The notes beneath the pieces are model-generated. The model had not been told where the DNA came from. It did not search any database and worked only from the letters and a program-made list of their open reading frames with translations. Positions 55,826 through 64,000 of a stretch of 64,000 nt of DNA are shown piece after piece; positions within the stretch are counted from its first letter, which is position 1, and every line of letters starts with the position of its first letter. The stretch comes from Stenomitos frigidus ULC18 (GTDB lineage Bacteria > Cyanobacteriota > Cyanobacteriia > Leptolyngbyales > Leptolyngbyaceae), in the NCBI RefSeq assembly GCF_003003795.1, contig NZ_PVWK01000140.1, forward strand, positions 1 to 64,000, given 5' to 3'. Made by a program: the position numbers and the translations under genes.

Positions 55826-57661
55826 ATGCCATCTCCTATGCCTGTCTCCGCCTCCCCCGACGACGATCAACCAGAAAAATTTTATTTGCCTCGCACCAGT
55901 GAATCAGTACCGTTGCAAAAGATTCGCCATACGACATCACACGTCATGGCAATGGCAGTGCAGAAGCTGTTTCCGAAAGCGCAGGTGACGATCGGTCCCT
56001 GGATTGAAAACGGCTTTTACTACGACTTTGATAGCCCAGAACCGTTTACTGACAAGGATCTAAAGGCGATCAAGAAGGAGATGACGAAGATCATCAACCG
56101 TAAGCTGCCTGTGATTCGGGAAGAAGTGAGCCGAGAGGAAGCGAAGCAGCGTATTCAGGCGATTAACGAACCCTACAAGCTCGAAATTCTGGAAGGATTG
56201 GAAGAGCCGATTACGCTGTATCACCTGGGCGACCAGTGGTGGGATTTGTGCGCGGGGCCGCATCTGGAAAATACTGCTGACCTGAAGCCAGACGCGATCG
56301 AGCTAGAAAGCGTGGCGGGTGCCTACTGGCGCGGCGATGAAACCAAAGCCCAACTCCAGCGCATTTACGGCACTGCTTGGGAAACACCTGAGCAATTGGT
56401 GGAGTACAAACGGCGCAAAGAAGAGGCACTGAAGCGTGATCACCGGAAGCTAGGCAAAGAATTAGGGCTGTTCATCTTTTCTGATTCGGTCGGGCCCGGT
56501 TTGCCGCTTTGGACACCGAAAGGCACGGTGTTGCGATCGATCCTCCAGGATTTTCTGCAAAAAGAACAACTTAAACGGGGCTATCTGCCCGTTGTAACTC
56601 CCCACATCTCTCGTGTGGATCTGTTCAAAACCTCCGGGCATTGGCAGAAATATAAGGAAGATATGTTTCCGCTGATGGCGGAGGATGCAGAGTCAGCAGC
56701 GCTGGAGCAAGGCTTTGTCCTCAAGCCGATGAACTGTCCGTTCCACATTCAAATCTATAAAAGTGAACTGCGCTCGTATCGGGAGTTGCCCATGCGGTTG
56801 GCAGAATTTGGTACCGTCTACCGCTACGAGCAATCCGGTGAACTCGGTGGCTTGACCAGAGTGCGTGGCTTTACGGTCGATGATTCGCACCTGTTTGTTA
56901 CACCGGAACAGTTGGATGCTGAATTTCTAAGCGTCGTGGACTTGATCCTGTCCGTGTTCAAAAGTCTGCAACTGAAAAACTTCAAAGCCCGCCTCAGCTT
57001 CCGTGATCCCGATTCCGATAAATACATCGGCTCGGATGATTCCTGGGATAAGGCTCAAGGGGCTATTCGCCGTGCGGTGCAAACACTGGGTATGGATCAC
57101 TTCGAAGGCATTGGTGAGGCCGCATTTTACGGTCCGAAATTGGACTTTATTTTTCAGGACGCGCTCGATCGCGAATGGCAGTTGGGCACCGTTCAGGTGG
57201 ATTACAACTTACCCGAACGCTTTGACCTGGAATATGTGGCGGAAGACGGCACTCGCAAGCGTCCTGTGATGATCCATCGCGCTCCTTTCGGCTCTCTAGA
57301 ACGCCTGATCGGTATTCTCATTGAAGAATACGCGGGCGATTTTCCGGTGTGGTTGGCTCCAATCCAGGTGCGGCTGCTGGCTGTGAGTGAAGACCAGCTA
57401 CCGTTTGCGAAACAGGTCGTGAGCCAACTGCTGGCGATCGGTGTGCGGGCAGAGGTCGATACCAGTGGCGATCGTCTCGGCAAACTCATCCGTAACGCTG
57501 AAAAAGACAAGATTCCAGTCATGGCAGTCGTGGGTGCTAAAGAGGTGGAAGCCAACGCCCTCAGCATTCGCACCCGTGCTTCTGGCGAACTTGGCCCGAC
57601 CCCGGTGGCTGAAGTGTTGGAGCGGTTGAACGTGGCGAATCAAAACCATACCACCTTTTAA
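55826..57661 (+). CDS. thrS: Threonine-tRNA ligase
   Basis: ThrRS charges tRNA-Thr. The editing domain (HTTSHVMAMAV, and LCAGPHL with the third ligand set) is at the N-terminus, followed by the class II core with the zinc site in KPMNCPFHI and motif 2 in YRYEQSGELGGLTRVRGF. The anticodon-binding domain closes the protein (LAPIQVRLLAVSEDQLPFA). It has 611 residues and lacks the N-terminal TGS domain, which fits short cyanobacterial forms. ATG 55826 is preferred over an upstream frame from 55772. Confidence 0.94.
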   Translation: MPSPMPVSASPDDDQPEKFYLPRTSESVPLQKIRHTTSHVMAMAVQKLFPKAQVTIGPWIENGFYYDFDSPEPFTDKDLKAIKKEMTKIINRKLPVIREEVSREEAKQRIQAINEPYKLEILEGLEEPITLYHLGDQWWDLCAGPHLENTADLKPDAIELESVAGAYWRGDETKAQLQRIYGTAWETPEQLVEYKRRKEEALKRDHRKLGKELGLFIFSDSVGPGLPLWTPKGTVLRSILQDFLQKEQLKRGYLPVVTPHISRVDLFKTSGHWQKYKEDMFPLMAEDAESAALEQGFVLKPMNCPFHIQIYKSELRSYRELPMRLAEFGTVYRYEQSGELGGLTRVRGFTVDDSHLFVTPEQLDAEFLSVVDLILSVFKSLQLKNFKARLSFRDPDSDKYIGSDDSWDKAQGAIRRAVQTLGMDHFEGIGEAAFYGPKLDFIFQDALDREWQLGTVQVDYNLPERFDLEYVAEDGTRKRPVMIHRAPFGSLERLIGILIEEYAGDFPVWLAPIQVRLLAVSEDQLPFAKQVVSQLLAIGVRAEVDTSGDRLGKLIRNAEKDKIPVMAVVGAKEVEANALSIRTRASGELGPTPVAEVLERLNVANQNHTTF

Positions 57662-57715
57662 TTCTGTGCTTCGGTCGTTAGGATAAAACGAAAGTAATCC
57701 CTCAGGCGTTTACGT

Positions 57716-58315
57716 ATGGCTTACCTGATCGAACCGCCGATTCAGCAAACTGATCAACAAGTAGTTTTGTTTGGCGTTAGCTGGCAGCAATATGAAAATC
57801 TCCTGGCAACGCTAGGAGATTTTCCAGGGTTACGCATGACCTATCTTGAAGGCGGATTAGAGATACTAATGCCCTCCTCTGAACACGAAATGCTCAAGAA
57901 GGTCATTGCTCGATTGCTAGAGCGATATGCTGAAGAATTAGATATTCCTCTGCACGGCTATGGCTCGACTACGTTTCGTAAAGAGGCAAAAGCCAGCGGT
58001 CTAGAACCCGATGAATGCTACTGCGTTAGTACGTTGAAAGATATTCCCGATCTTGCGATCGAAGTCATTCTGACCAGTGGCGGCTTGGATAAGCTAGATG
58101 TCTATAAAGGATTAGAGATTCCAGAGGTTTTGCTCTGGCAAAACAATCAGCTTATTCTTTATGACTTGAGAGGAGAAAGCCGCTCTGTAGCCAGTCGTAG
58201 CCAATTTTTTCCAGATTTAGATCTTGCTTTACTTGCTCAATACGTTAACCCTAAAGAGCAACCCCAAGCCGTCAAACGGTTTATTGCGATGCTGCGTCAA
58301 GCTCAGAATGACTAA
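57716..58315 (+). CDS. Uma2 family (DUF820) endonuclease-like protein
   Basis: The second Uma2 protein in the window, 199 residues. It has MTYLEGGLEILMPSSEHE, DLAIEVILTSGGLDKLDVYK and the strand PEVLLWQNNQLILY, consistent with the PD-(D/E)xK fold. Unlike the protein at 22930, it has the PSSEHE form of the active-site neighbourhood. Function remains unknown. It stands 55 bases downstream of thrS. Confidence 0.9.
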   Translation: MAYLIEPPIQQTDQQVVLFGVSWQQYENLLATLGDFPGLRMTYLEGGLEILMPSSEHEMLKKVIARLLERYAEELDIPLHGYGSTTFRKEAKASGLEPDECYCVSTLKDIPDLAIEVILTSGGLDKLDVYKGLEIPEVLLWQNNQLILYDLRGESRSVASRSQFFPDLDLALLAQYVNPKEQPQAVKRFIAMLRQAQND

Positions 58316-58335
58316 TCAGTATTGCTCATTCGCTC

Positions 58336-58794
58336 TTACTGTTTCGGGACCTTATGTTTTGGGAAGTGGCTGAATAAGTACCAGAAGACAACGATATTCA
58401 CTACAAAGACGATCGCTTTAATGAGCGTGACGCCATGAATTAATTCATACACTTCGGGTGGAATGCTGAGACCAACCAGCACCAAGACGAGGACATGTGC
58501 CCAGCGTTTTTCGTGCCAGAGTCCAATCGCTTCGATCGCGGTTAAAAGAGCATAAACACCGGCTCCAATACCGCTAAATTCCAGCGTTCTTGGATTTAGA
58601 TTCAAGATTTTGTCCAGAACCCAATCAATGAGCTGAGTTTTGCCTTCGATGGTGTACGACTCAGAAAAGTCTGCCAGAGAGTCATAGTTTCGTAACGCCA
58701 ATAACAGCGCCACGGACGTAACGGCAAGGAGTGATGCGACAAAGGACTTGTAAAATACGATCGCAAGCAAGCCAAAGGAGCGCTTCGTCAGCAT
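58336..58794 (-). CDS. DUF2127 membrane protein
   Basis: The 152-residue protein has four hydrophobic helices and the family features LLAIVFYKSF near the N-terminus, GAGVYALLTAIEAIGLWHEK, WAHVLVLV and SIPPEVYELIHG. DUF2127 proteins are predicted integral membrane proteins of unknown role. It is convergent with the Uma2 gene, only 20 bases away. Confidence 0.88.
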   Translation of the reverse strand: MLTKRSFGLLAIVFYKSFVASLLAVTSVALLLALRNYDSLADFSESYTIEGKTQLIDWVLDKILNLNPRTLEFSGIGAGVYALLTAIEAIGLWHEKRWAHVLVLVLVGLSIPPEVYELIHGVTLIKAIVFVVNIVVFWYLFSHFPKHKVPKQ

Positions 58795-58880
58795 CTCTGT
58801 TCTCGTTAGTGAAAAGTAAGGGTCTAGATTAATGATACCCAGCCAACTGAGGCGATTACGGTAAGGATACCTACATGACC

Positions 58881-59216
58881 CTACTGCACAGGCGTTTCTG
58901 GCTGATCAGATGGTGATTGGTTTGTGAGTCGCTCAATCAGACCAGGAGGGGTAGCCTGACGGTATGCACCGCAGTAGTGCATCGTTAGAACTGCTTTGAA
59001 TGCCCAATGATTCATAGGCACGTCAATAAACGGATTGGGCAACGTTTCGGCTCGATTCTGCACGCAGGCTTCGATGATCTGTCTCGCTGTCGGCTCAGTC
59101 TGGGCTTGAGCGATCGCGTGGTTTGGCTGAGTTGGTTGAGCGGCGATCGCAGTTAACGGAGTGGCGAGGCTGGCGATCGCAAGCACTGTCAGTGTCATCA
59201 AAGTCTTAACTTTCAT
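58881..59216 (-). CDS. Small exported protein with one SLH-like motif
   Basis: The 111-residue protein has a signal peptide (MKVKTLMTLTVLAIASLATP, cleavage near AIAAQ). The mature part contains NPFIDVPMNHWAFKAVLTMH, which resembles the start of an S-layer homology motif. A short disordered tail follows. It has two cysteines (EACVQ and HYCGAY) that could form a disulfide. The function is unknown; small SLH-like proteins are common in cyanobacteria. Confidence 0.7.
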   Translation of the reverse strand: MKVKTLMTLTVLAIASLATPLTAIAAQPTQPNHAIAQAQTEPTARQIIEACVQNRAETLPNPFIDVPMNHWAFKAVLTMHYCGAYRQATPPGLIERLTNQSPSDQPETPVQ

Positions 59217-59299
59217 CGGGAAATGCGTGAAGGGATTGCGTAAAACCGAATGTAGAAAACCAGTAGTCCTATCGCCAGTTTAACTACAGAGTCATCAAG

Positions 59300-59637
59300 A
59301 TGGGAGTCTGCATCCGGCGGCGGGGATGCTGGCGATCGAGAAGCACCTCGGAAGGACTTTCAGCCCGTACGGCTGTCCGTGTCCAACTGCGTAAGCGCGC
59401 ATGGAGGGCTTTCCAGGTACCGTCTTTGCGCCAGTTGCGGCAGTCGGTAGACACCGTTTACCAGGCGGGAAAGTCAGCCGGGATAGCGCGCCATTTACAG
59501 CCTTGGGTCACCACATAAAAGATGGCGTTGAGGACAGCCCACAGACTCGTACTGCGGGGGCGTCCGCCGGGTTTGGCAGCGGGCAGAAGGGGTTGGAGTA
59601 AGGCAAATTGGGCGTACTGAGTAGACTTTAACCATGG
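59300..59637 (-). pseudogene. IS5-type transposase remnant with internal stop
   Basis: On the minus strand the frame reads [40 protein letters not shown], then PADFPAW followed by TAA, and on to NWRKDGTWKALHARLR. This is the N-terminal third of an IS5-family transposase. A stop codon replaces the Gln expected after PAW, and the catalytic part is missing. The remnant is not functional. No terminal repeats were found. Confidence 0.85.
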
Positions 59638-59802
59638 CTCTCACGGTGCTTGAGTTCAGTACTTAAAGCGTCTGCCGTGTGAGCTTTCTTACGCTCGATC
59701 CGGCTTTTCAAACACCCTCTTAACTCCTGATCCCTTCTTTCGCAGAGGCTTTTATAATGAGATGCTTGTATCAGCCGTTTGACTGAGTGAGGCGTTGCCC
59801 GA

Positions 59803-60387
59803 TTGACTGAAAGCCGTTTTGATGTTGCCTCGATCGTCCAGGGTTATGCTCAGGGCTATTTTTTAATGGCAGACGATTCTGGAGCGTCACTGGGCTGGTA
59901 CTCCAGTCGTGAGCGGACGTTGATTCCTCTGGATGAGCGGTTTCGCTATCCGCGATCGCTTCAGCGATTGCTCAATCAAGAGCGCTTCACGGTTGCGGTC
60001 GATCGGGCGTTTGAGGCCGTCATTGACGGCTGTGCCGATCGCGAAACGACCTGGATTTCAGAGGAATTAAAGGATATCTATCGATCGCTGCATGAGGCTG
60101 GATGGGCACACAGCTTTGAAACCTGGCAGGGCGATGAACTGGCTGGGGGGATTTTGGGGCTAACGATCGGCGGTGCGTTTATTGGTGAATCGATGTTCTT
60201 TCGGATTCCCGATGGTTCGAAGGTCGCAATGGTGAAATTGGTGGAACGTTTGCGCGATCGGCAGTTTGTGCTCTTCGACGCCCAGATGATGAATCCCCAT
60301 TTGGAGCGATTTGGAGCCCACATTATTGGCAGCAAACAATATAACGCGTTGTTAAAGCAGGCACTAGCACGCCAATGTTCGTTGTAG
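59803..60387 (+). CDS. aat: Leucyl/phenylalanyl-tRNA-protein transferase
   Basis: Aat attaches Leu or Phe to the N-terminus of proteins with basic start residues and marks them for degradation. Family parts are [52 protein letters not shown] and GESMFFRI. The start is TTG at 59803, because a stop codon lies only a few codons upstream and no ATG is available. Length 194 is normal for cyanobacterial forms. Confidence 0.9.
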   Translation: MTESRFDVASIVQGYAQGYFLMADDSGASLGWYSSRERTLIPLDERFRYPRSLQRLLNQERFTVAVDRAFEAVIDGCADRETTWISEELKDIYRSLHEAGWAHSFETWQGDELAGGILGLTIGGAFIGESMFFRIPDGSKVAMVKLVERLRDRQFVLFDAQMMNPHLERFGAHIIGSKQYNALLKQALARQCSL

Positions 60388-60400
60388 TGAGGAGAGCTTC

Positions 60401-60428
60401 GTAGGAGCGTTTCGCGAAACGCCCCTAT
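60401..60428. repeat. Imperfect palindrome GTAGGAGCGTTTCGCGAAACG
   Basis: The arms TAGGAGCGTTTCG and CGAAACGCCCCTA pair with one mismatch. It is of the GTAGGGGCGTTTCGCG dispersed type, found 14 bases after the aat stop codon. Confidence 0.75.
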
Positions 60429-60514
60429 CCCAGAATCCTTCAGACCATCGATCGCAAGCTGGTGTCTTTCTCAGAAGAACCTGACCCCTTTGAGCAAGGC
60501 CTAAATTCAGGTGG

Positions 60515-61210
60515 TTACACAAGATACGGTGTCCAACGTTCCAGCAGTCCGGGCGATCCGTACCAGACGCGATTGCCTCTGGGAGAATGCATCGCGTCTT
60601 CAATCACAAGATTTTCGGCACCTTTGAGATGGGCTGCTTCGATCGGCGTAATGCCATCGCCCCACGTATTGCCCTTTCCACAGGTAAGCTTGTAGCTGCT
60701 ATATGCCAGCCAGTTGCGCCAACGGTCTCCGTAAACCGCTTTCCCTGCCACGCACACGTAGCGCACATCCGAGTAGAATGCACCCGGATAGCTCAGGTTC
60801 ACAAAGTCGAGATTTTTGCGCGTCCAACGCTCCAGGCTGGTGTGAGGTGTACCGAGCGTGATGAGTGTCGCTACCCGATCGCGGGCAGACCAGAGACAAT
60901 CATCCGTCTCGTTGGGATGGATACAGTAAGGCTTTTCTCCTAAGTAGATGCGCGACAGCCAACCACCTGCCGAATGCCCGACCAGCGTGACGTGAGACAC
61001 ACCCTGCTGCTGAAGTACTTGCTTTACCGTGGTATCCAACACCCGCAAAATGGGCGCCACTGAACGACCACCGATTGTTGGCACCCAGTCTTGCCAGCGG
61101 AGCGGCACGGTGACAGTTGGAAACCCCAGCGCTTGTAACGTCTGTTCTAAAACGCGGTATTCAACAGCACCAGCGAGGTAACCCGGCAAAATGACGATCG
61201 GTCGTGGCAT
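60515..61210 (-). CDS. Alpha/beta hydrolase, lipase-like
   Basis: The 231-residue protein begins MPRPIVILPGYLAG with the first strand and oxyanion region. The nucleophile elbow is GHSAGG (Ser about residue 86). Other family parts are LITLGTPHTS and GDGITPIEAAHL. A cytoplasmic esterase or lipase is likely, with unknown substrate. ATG 61210 is preferred to TTG 61216. Confidence 0.85.
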   Translation of the reverse strand: MPRPIVILPGYLAGAVEYRVLEQTLQALGFPTVTVPLRWQDWVPTIGGRSVAPILRVLDTTVKQVLQQQGVSHVTLVGHSAGGWLSRIYLGEKPYCIHPNETDDCLWSARDRVATLITLGTPHTSLERWTRKNLDFVNLSYPGAFYSDVRYVCVAGKAVYGDRWRNWLAYSSYKLTCGKGNTWGDGITPIEAAHLKGAENLVIEDAMHSPRGNRVWYGSPGLLERWTPYLV

Positions 61211-61380
61211 GAGCAACAGCGTTTAAATGGAGCGTACAGATTCAAGCGTAACGATTCTTTTCAGATCTAAAGACTCTCACAGTGTTGCAGGATCTGAATT
61301 TTGCTCAAACCGCGATCGAGACAACAATCAAGCTCAGTTACTGACTGATCGTACCAAGGCAGAGCGTAAATATTGTTCAG

Positions 61381-61440
61381 TCCCCTTTGCTCTCCCGCTT
61401 GCCTTCTCCCGCTTGCCTCCTCCCGCCTGCCTTCTTCTAA
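61381..61440. repeat. CTCCCGCTTGCCTT-type repeats
   Basis: Three degenerate 14-base units (two heptamers each) lie in the leader region between the hydrolase and the TonB-like gene. No gene is supported here. Confidence 0.7.
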
Positions 61441-61581
61441 AACTTCTGTAGGCAATCGGGTCTCACAGTTCTTAAACTGGACATGCGGACTCTAACGAGT
61501 GCAACGGTGAGCGCTAAGATTTGAGCAAGGCGTTTCTCGCGATCGCATGCGTCCATTCCCCCACGACTGAGCTTGCCTGCT

Positions 61582-62634
61582 ATGTCTAACTCCCTGTTGC
61601 CTAAAAACACGTCAAACGTCTTTACACAGGAGACGCTAGAGAAAGTACTAGTGGCGCTGCGCCAACCGTTCTCGATCGCTGTTTTAGCGTCTGTAGGCGT
61701 ACATGGTTTGCTGTGGGCAGCGCTGCCTAACTTTCTGGCAGAAACAGAAAAGATTCCAGACACAAAGCAGCGCGTTCAGACCGTGGAACTGTCTCCTGCT
61801 GAACAAAGCCAACTACCGCAATTTGGCATCAATCCAATACCTCAAACCCTGACGCCTGCAAAACCCTCCAAACCAGCACAGTCAGCCACAAAGCTGCCAG
61901 ACCCCAAGCTCTATAACGATCCGTCCCTCTACAATTTCCCCATCCTAGAGCCGCCACCGCCGATCGTGTTCCCTCTTTTAGGGCTACCTCCTGGGCTCGA
62001 CTTCAAACTGCCACCAATTAAAAAAACACCTTCAAAACCACCGGCTGACCAGGCTATAAAACCGCCCAAGTCCCCTGAGAAAACAGAGCCAAAAAAGACA
62101 GATGCAGACACGCCGAAAACGCCTGTCGATCCAACTGCGCCTGCACGGCTTGACAAACTATCACCTGAGCAACTTACTGCGTTGCGGCAACAAGGAGAGC
62201 GATTGGGTCAGTTACGAACTTTATACACGTTTAATGGTCCAGATACAAAGGAAAAGGCGGGTGGGGTCTTTCAGGCGAATGCAACCACCTTCATAGACTT
62301 GGCGAAAAAGATTACTGGTGGGAATGCTGACGACAGTCGCCTTAAAACGCCAGAAAGAGTGACTGGTGTCTTTCCCAAAGAGGCGTGTCCGTTCGTGAGA
62401 GGATTTCGGAATGCGTCTTTTGCTGCGATCGTGAAACCTGATGGCACTTTGGCAGAACCGCCAACAGTGCTGCTAACGACTGGGTTTAAGGGTTTAGATA
62501 ATGCTGCGATCGACGACATTACGAGCTCAGTCAAAAACAAGAAATTTGGTGACGGTAGCAAATTTCAACTCATCCGGTTCGATTTTATTTTTGATCCCAA
62601 AACATCCTGTTCGGCTTCTGATAAACGTGCTTAA
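61582..62634 (+). CDS. TonB-like proline-rich energy-transducer-type protein
   Basis: A 350-residue protein with an N-terminal membrane anchor (about 33-50, AVLASVGVHGLLWAALPNFL). A long Pro/Lys-rich region follows (LEPPPPIVFPLLGLPPGLDF, KPPADQAIKPPKSPEK). The C-terminal domain (about 250-345) resembles TonB-type C-terminal domains (FAAIVKPDGTLAEPPTVLLT, GLDNAAIDDITSSV). It may span the periplasm to couple to an outer-membrane component. The TonB call is tentative because the partners ExbB/ExbD are not next to it. Confidence 0.65.
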   Translation: MSNSLLPKNTSNVFTQETLEKVLVALRQPFSIAVLASVGVHGLLWAALPNFLAETEKIPDTKQRVQTVELSPAEQSQLPQFGINPIPQTLTPAKPSKPAQSATKLPDPKLYNDPSLYNFPILEPPPPIVFPLLGLPPGLDFKLPPIKKTPSKPPADQAIKPPKSPEKTEPKKTDADTPKTPVDPTAPARLDKLSPEQLTALRQQGERLGQLRTLYTFNGPDTKEKAGGVFQANATTFIDLAKKITGGNADDSRLKTPERVTGVFPKEACPFVRGFRNASFAAIVKPDGTLAEPPTVLLTTGFKGLDNAAIDDITSSVKNKKFGDGSKFQLIRFDFIFDPKTSCSASDKRA

Positions 62635-62763
62635 GCGTTTGACTGATGGCAAACCTTGCAGTCAGATAGCGTTTTTCGCCTTGAGTGCATGTGTGAATGC
62701 CCGAATGCGCTACTCTGGCTGAGGTGAAGTTGTTGGCGTACGTTGAGCAACGTACGATCGTCT

Positions 62764-63822
62764 ATGGCTCTTGATGCGTCTTTTGCAGTCCAGCTGATCG
62801 CTTCGGCTGAGCGGTTGTTTGACCTCATCGATCGCTTCCACGAAGCGAAGGTGCTAATTGTTGGTGACTTGACGCTCGATGAGTTTCTCACAGGGCAGGT
62901 CGAACGGCTGTCGCGTGAAGCGCCTGTGCTGATTATTCGCCATGAAACCACACAGCAGGTACCGGGTGGTGGCGCAAATGCAGTCTATAACTTTGCGAAA
63001 CTGGGCGCACAAGTAAAAGCCGTTGGGCTGCTGGGTCAAGATGACCAGGGCAAGACACTGCGGGGTATTTTTGAGGCAGCCGACATCGACACACACGGCA
63101 TTTTGCTGGATGCCGATCGCCCCACTGTGACCAAAACCCGCATTTCTGGTCATGCCCGTCAGTCTGTGACGCAGCAAATTGTGCGGATCGATCGCAAGTC
63201 AGATAACCTGCCTGATGAATCACTTCAACTTCAGCTTGCCGACTACATCCAGCAGCACATTGGTTCAGTGGATGCCGTTATTTGCTCCGACTACGGCGAT
63301 GGTACGCTAACTCAGCCTGTGATTGCAGCGGCATTGGCTCACCCGCTCAGCATTGTGGATGCTCAAACCAAGCTCGATCGCTACAAAGGGGCAACCGTCT
63401 TCACGCCCAACTTGCCCGAAGCCGAGCAAGCGGTTGGCTATTCTCTCGTCAGCCCATCGGGCAATCCCTCTGATTTGACTCAGCTGCAGCAGGGTGGGCA
63501 CGATCTGCTGCAATTGACGCAGGCAAAACAGGCATTGATTACCCGTGGCGAAGAGGGCATGAGTTTGTTCGATCGCGATGGCACTGAACATCACATTCCT
63601 GCGTTCAATCGCACAGATGTTTTTGATGTCACGGGGGCAGGCGATACCGTGGTTGCTGCGTTTACCCTGGGGCTCATCGCTGGGGCAACTCCGTGGGAGG
63701 CAACGGTCTTAGGCAACCTGGCAGCCAGTATCGTTGTCCGGCAGTTCGGCACCACACCGACAACCCCAACCGAGATGAAAGCGTCGCTCCAGGCGCTTTT
63801 GGATGAGTTTCAACATGAGTGA
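62764..63822 (+). CDS. PfkB-family kinase, RfaE domain I type
   Basis: A sugar kinase of the ribokinase fold, similar to the kinase half of RfaE/HldE (heptose-7-phosphate kinase). Key parts are VPGGGANAVYNFAKLGAQV near the N-terminus and the PfkB signature DVTGAGDTVVAAF with the catalytic Asp. ATG 62764 is chosen (MALDASFAVQL); TTG 62743 would add seven residues. The length of 352 suits a single domain without the adenylyltransferase half. Confidence 0.85.
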   Translation: MALDASFAVQLIASAERLFDLIDRFHEAKVLIVGDLTLDEFLTGQVERLSREAPVLIIRHETTQQVPGGGANAVYNFAKLGAQVKAVGLLGQDDQGKTLRGIFEAADIDTHGILLDADRPTVTKTRISGHARQSVTQQIVRIDRKSDNLPDESLQLQLADYIQQHIGSVDAVICSDYGDGTLTQPVIAAALAHPLSIVDAQTKLDRYKGATVFTPNLPEAEQAVGYSLVSPSGNPSDLTQLQQGGHDLLQLTQAKQALITRGEEGMSLFDRDGTEHHIPAFNRTDVFDVTGAGDTVVAAFTLGLIAGATPWEATVLGNLAASIVVRQFGTTPTTPTEMKASLQALLDEFQHE

Positions 63823-63824
63823 GG

Positions 63825-63870
63825 AATAGCGGTCAGCGGTTGGGAATAACTCAAAACTCAAAACTTTCTC
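63825..63870. repeat. CGGTCAG and CTCAAAA repeats after the kinase gene
   Basis: Short CGGTCAGCGGT and CTCAAAACTCAAAAC units lie between the kinase gene and the last partial gene. They belong to the classes found at 9.0 and 53.0 kb. Confidence 0.75.
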
Positions 63871-63970
63871 GCTACCTACCGAAGCTAAATGTCATAACAT
63901 CTAAATTAAATAGTACAAATATACTGATTTGTGTGTAGAATACTTAGAGCAGAACGTTGAGGAACTCCCT

Positions 63971-64000
63971 ATGCAACCAGCGCTCAAATTCTCGCTCGAA
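63971..64000 (+). CDS. Start of an unidentified gene, cut by window edge
   Basis: ATG at 63971 is preceded by GAGGAA at a suitable distance, and the frame (MQPALKFSLE) is open to the window end. Ten residues are too few for identification. The AT-rich stretch just before it (about 63885-63945) probably contains its promoter. Confidence 0.5.
   Translation, partial: MQPALKFSLE

Overview
The window is chromosomal DNA of a filamentous-type cyanobacterium. Three lines of evidence support this. The palindrome GCGATCGC (HIP1) is scattered through almost every gene. Several genes belong to cyanobacteria-specific or strongly cyanobacterial families: the carboxysome shell protein CcmP, a cyanoexosortase with its partner and an HpsJ-like protein, CGLD27, the DUF2605 and DUF2973 pair, and a CruA/CruP-type carotenoid enzyme. 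Heptanucleotide tandem repeats of the cyanobacterial STRR type lie between genes and, in two places, inside genes. No rRNA, tRNA or CRISPR array was recognised.

Layout. 0-5 kb: tail of an ISAs1-type insertion sequence, then a minus-strand cyanoexosortase locus (exosortase, EpsI-like partner, HpsJ-like protein) and a large coiled-coil protein. 5-17 kb: mostly core genes, namely a CruA/CruP-type flavoprotein, a PAP2 phosphatase, an ABC ATPase, scpB, a sugar-type ABC permease, rsfS, yqeK and alaS. 17-21 kb: an accessory patch with a 21-bp tandem array, a hicB-like gene, higBA, a DUF2283 gene flanked by two hairpin repeats, a DUF4145 gene and an AT-rich unknown gene. 21-30 kb: a fused oligopeptide-type ABC ATPase, a Uma2 protein, an asparaginase, CGLD27 and a LivJ / membrane protein / LivH cluster. 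30-36 kb: a second accessory patch with an antitoxin beside a yoeB toxin broken by a stop codon, a second 21-bp array, a palindromic element, a NarL-type response regulator, a MazF-type toxin pair lying before a duplicated regulator tail, a triple palindrome, a receiver protein without its phosphoacceptor, and a GC-rich haem peroxidase that looks foreign.

36.3-42.0 kb holds the most distinctive locus: four overlapping or tightly packed genes that read as one operon. They encode a small cysteine-bearing protein, a membrane protein, a caspase-like protease fused to an nSTAND-type ATPase, a membrane helix and an EF-hand, and a secreted FecR-like protein. The layout suggests a membrane-anchored, possibly calcium-responsive, protease-based signalling or cell-death module. 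That role is inference.

42-64 kb: mainly housekeeping genes, namely trhO, speA, ccmP, a pentapeptide-repeat protein, purB, a GTPase, DUF2973/DUF2605, thrS, aat, a lipase-like hydrolase, a TonB-like protein and a PfkB kinase. An ISAs1 element of about 1.26 kb sits at 49.7-50.9 kb. Its transposase is frameshifted, its right end replaces the tail of an L,D-transpeptidase gene, and its left end abuts an ISAzo13-type remnant. A degraded IS5-type remnant lies at 59.3-59.6 kb. The window ends in the first codons of an unidentified gene.
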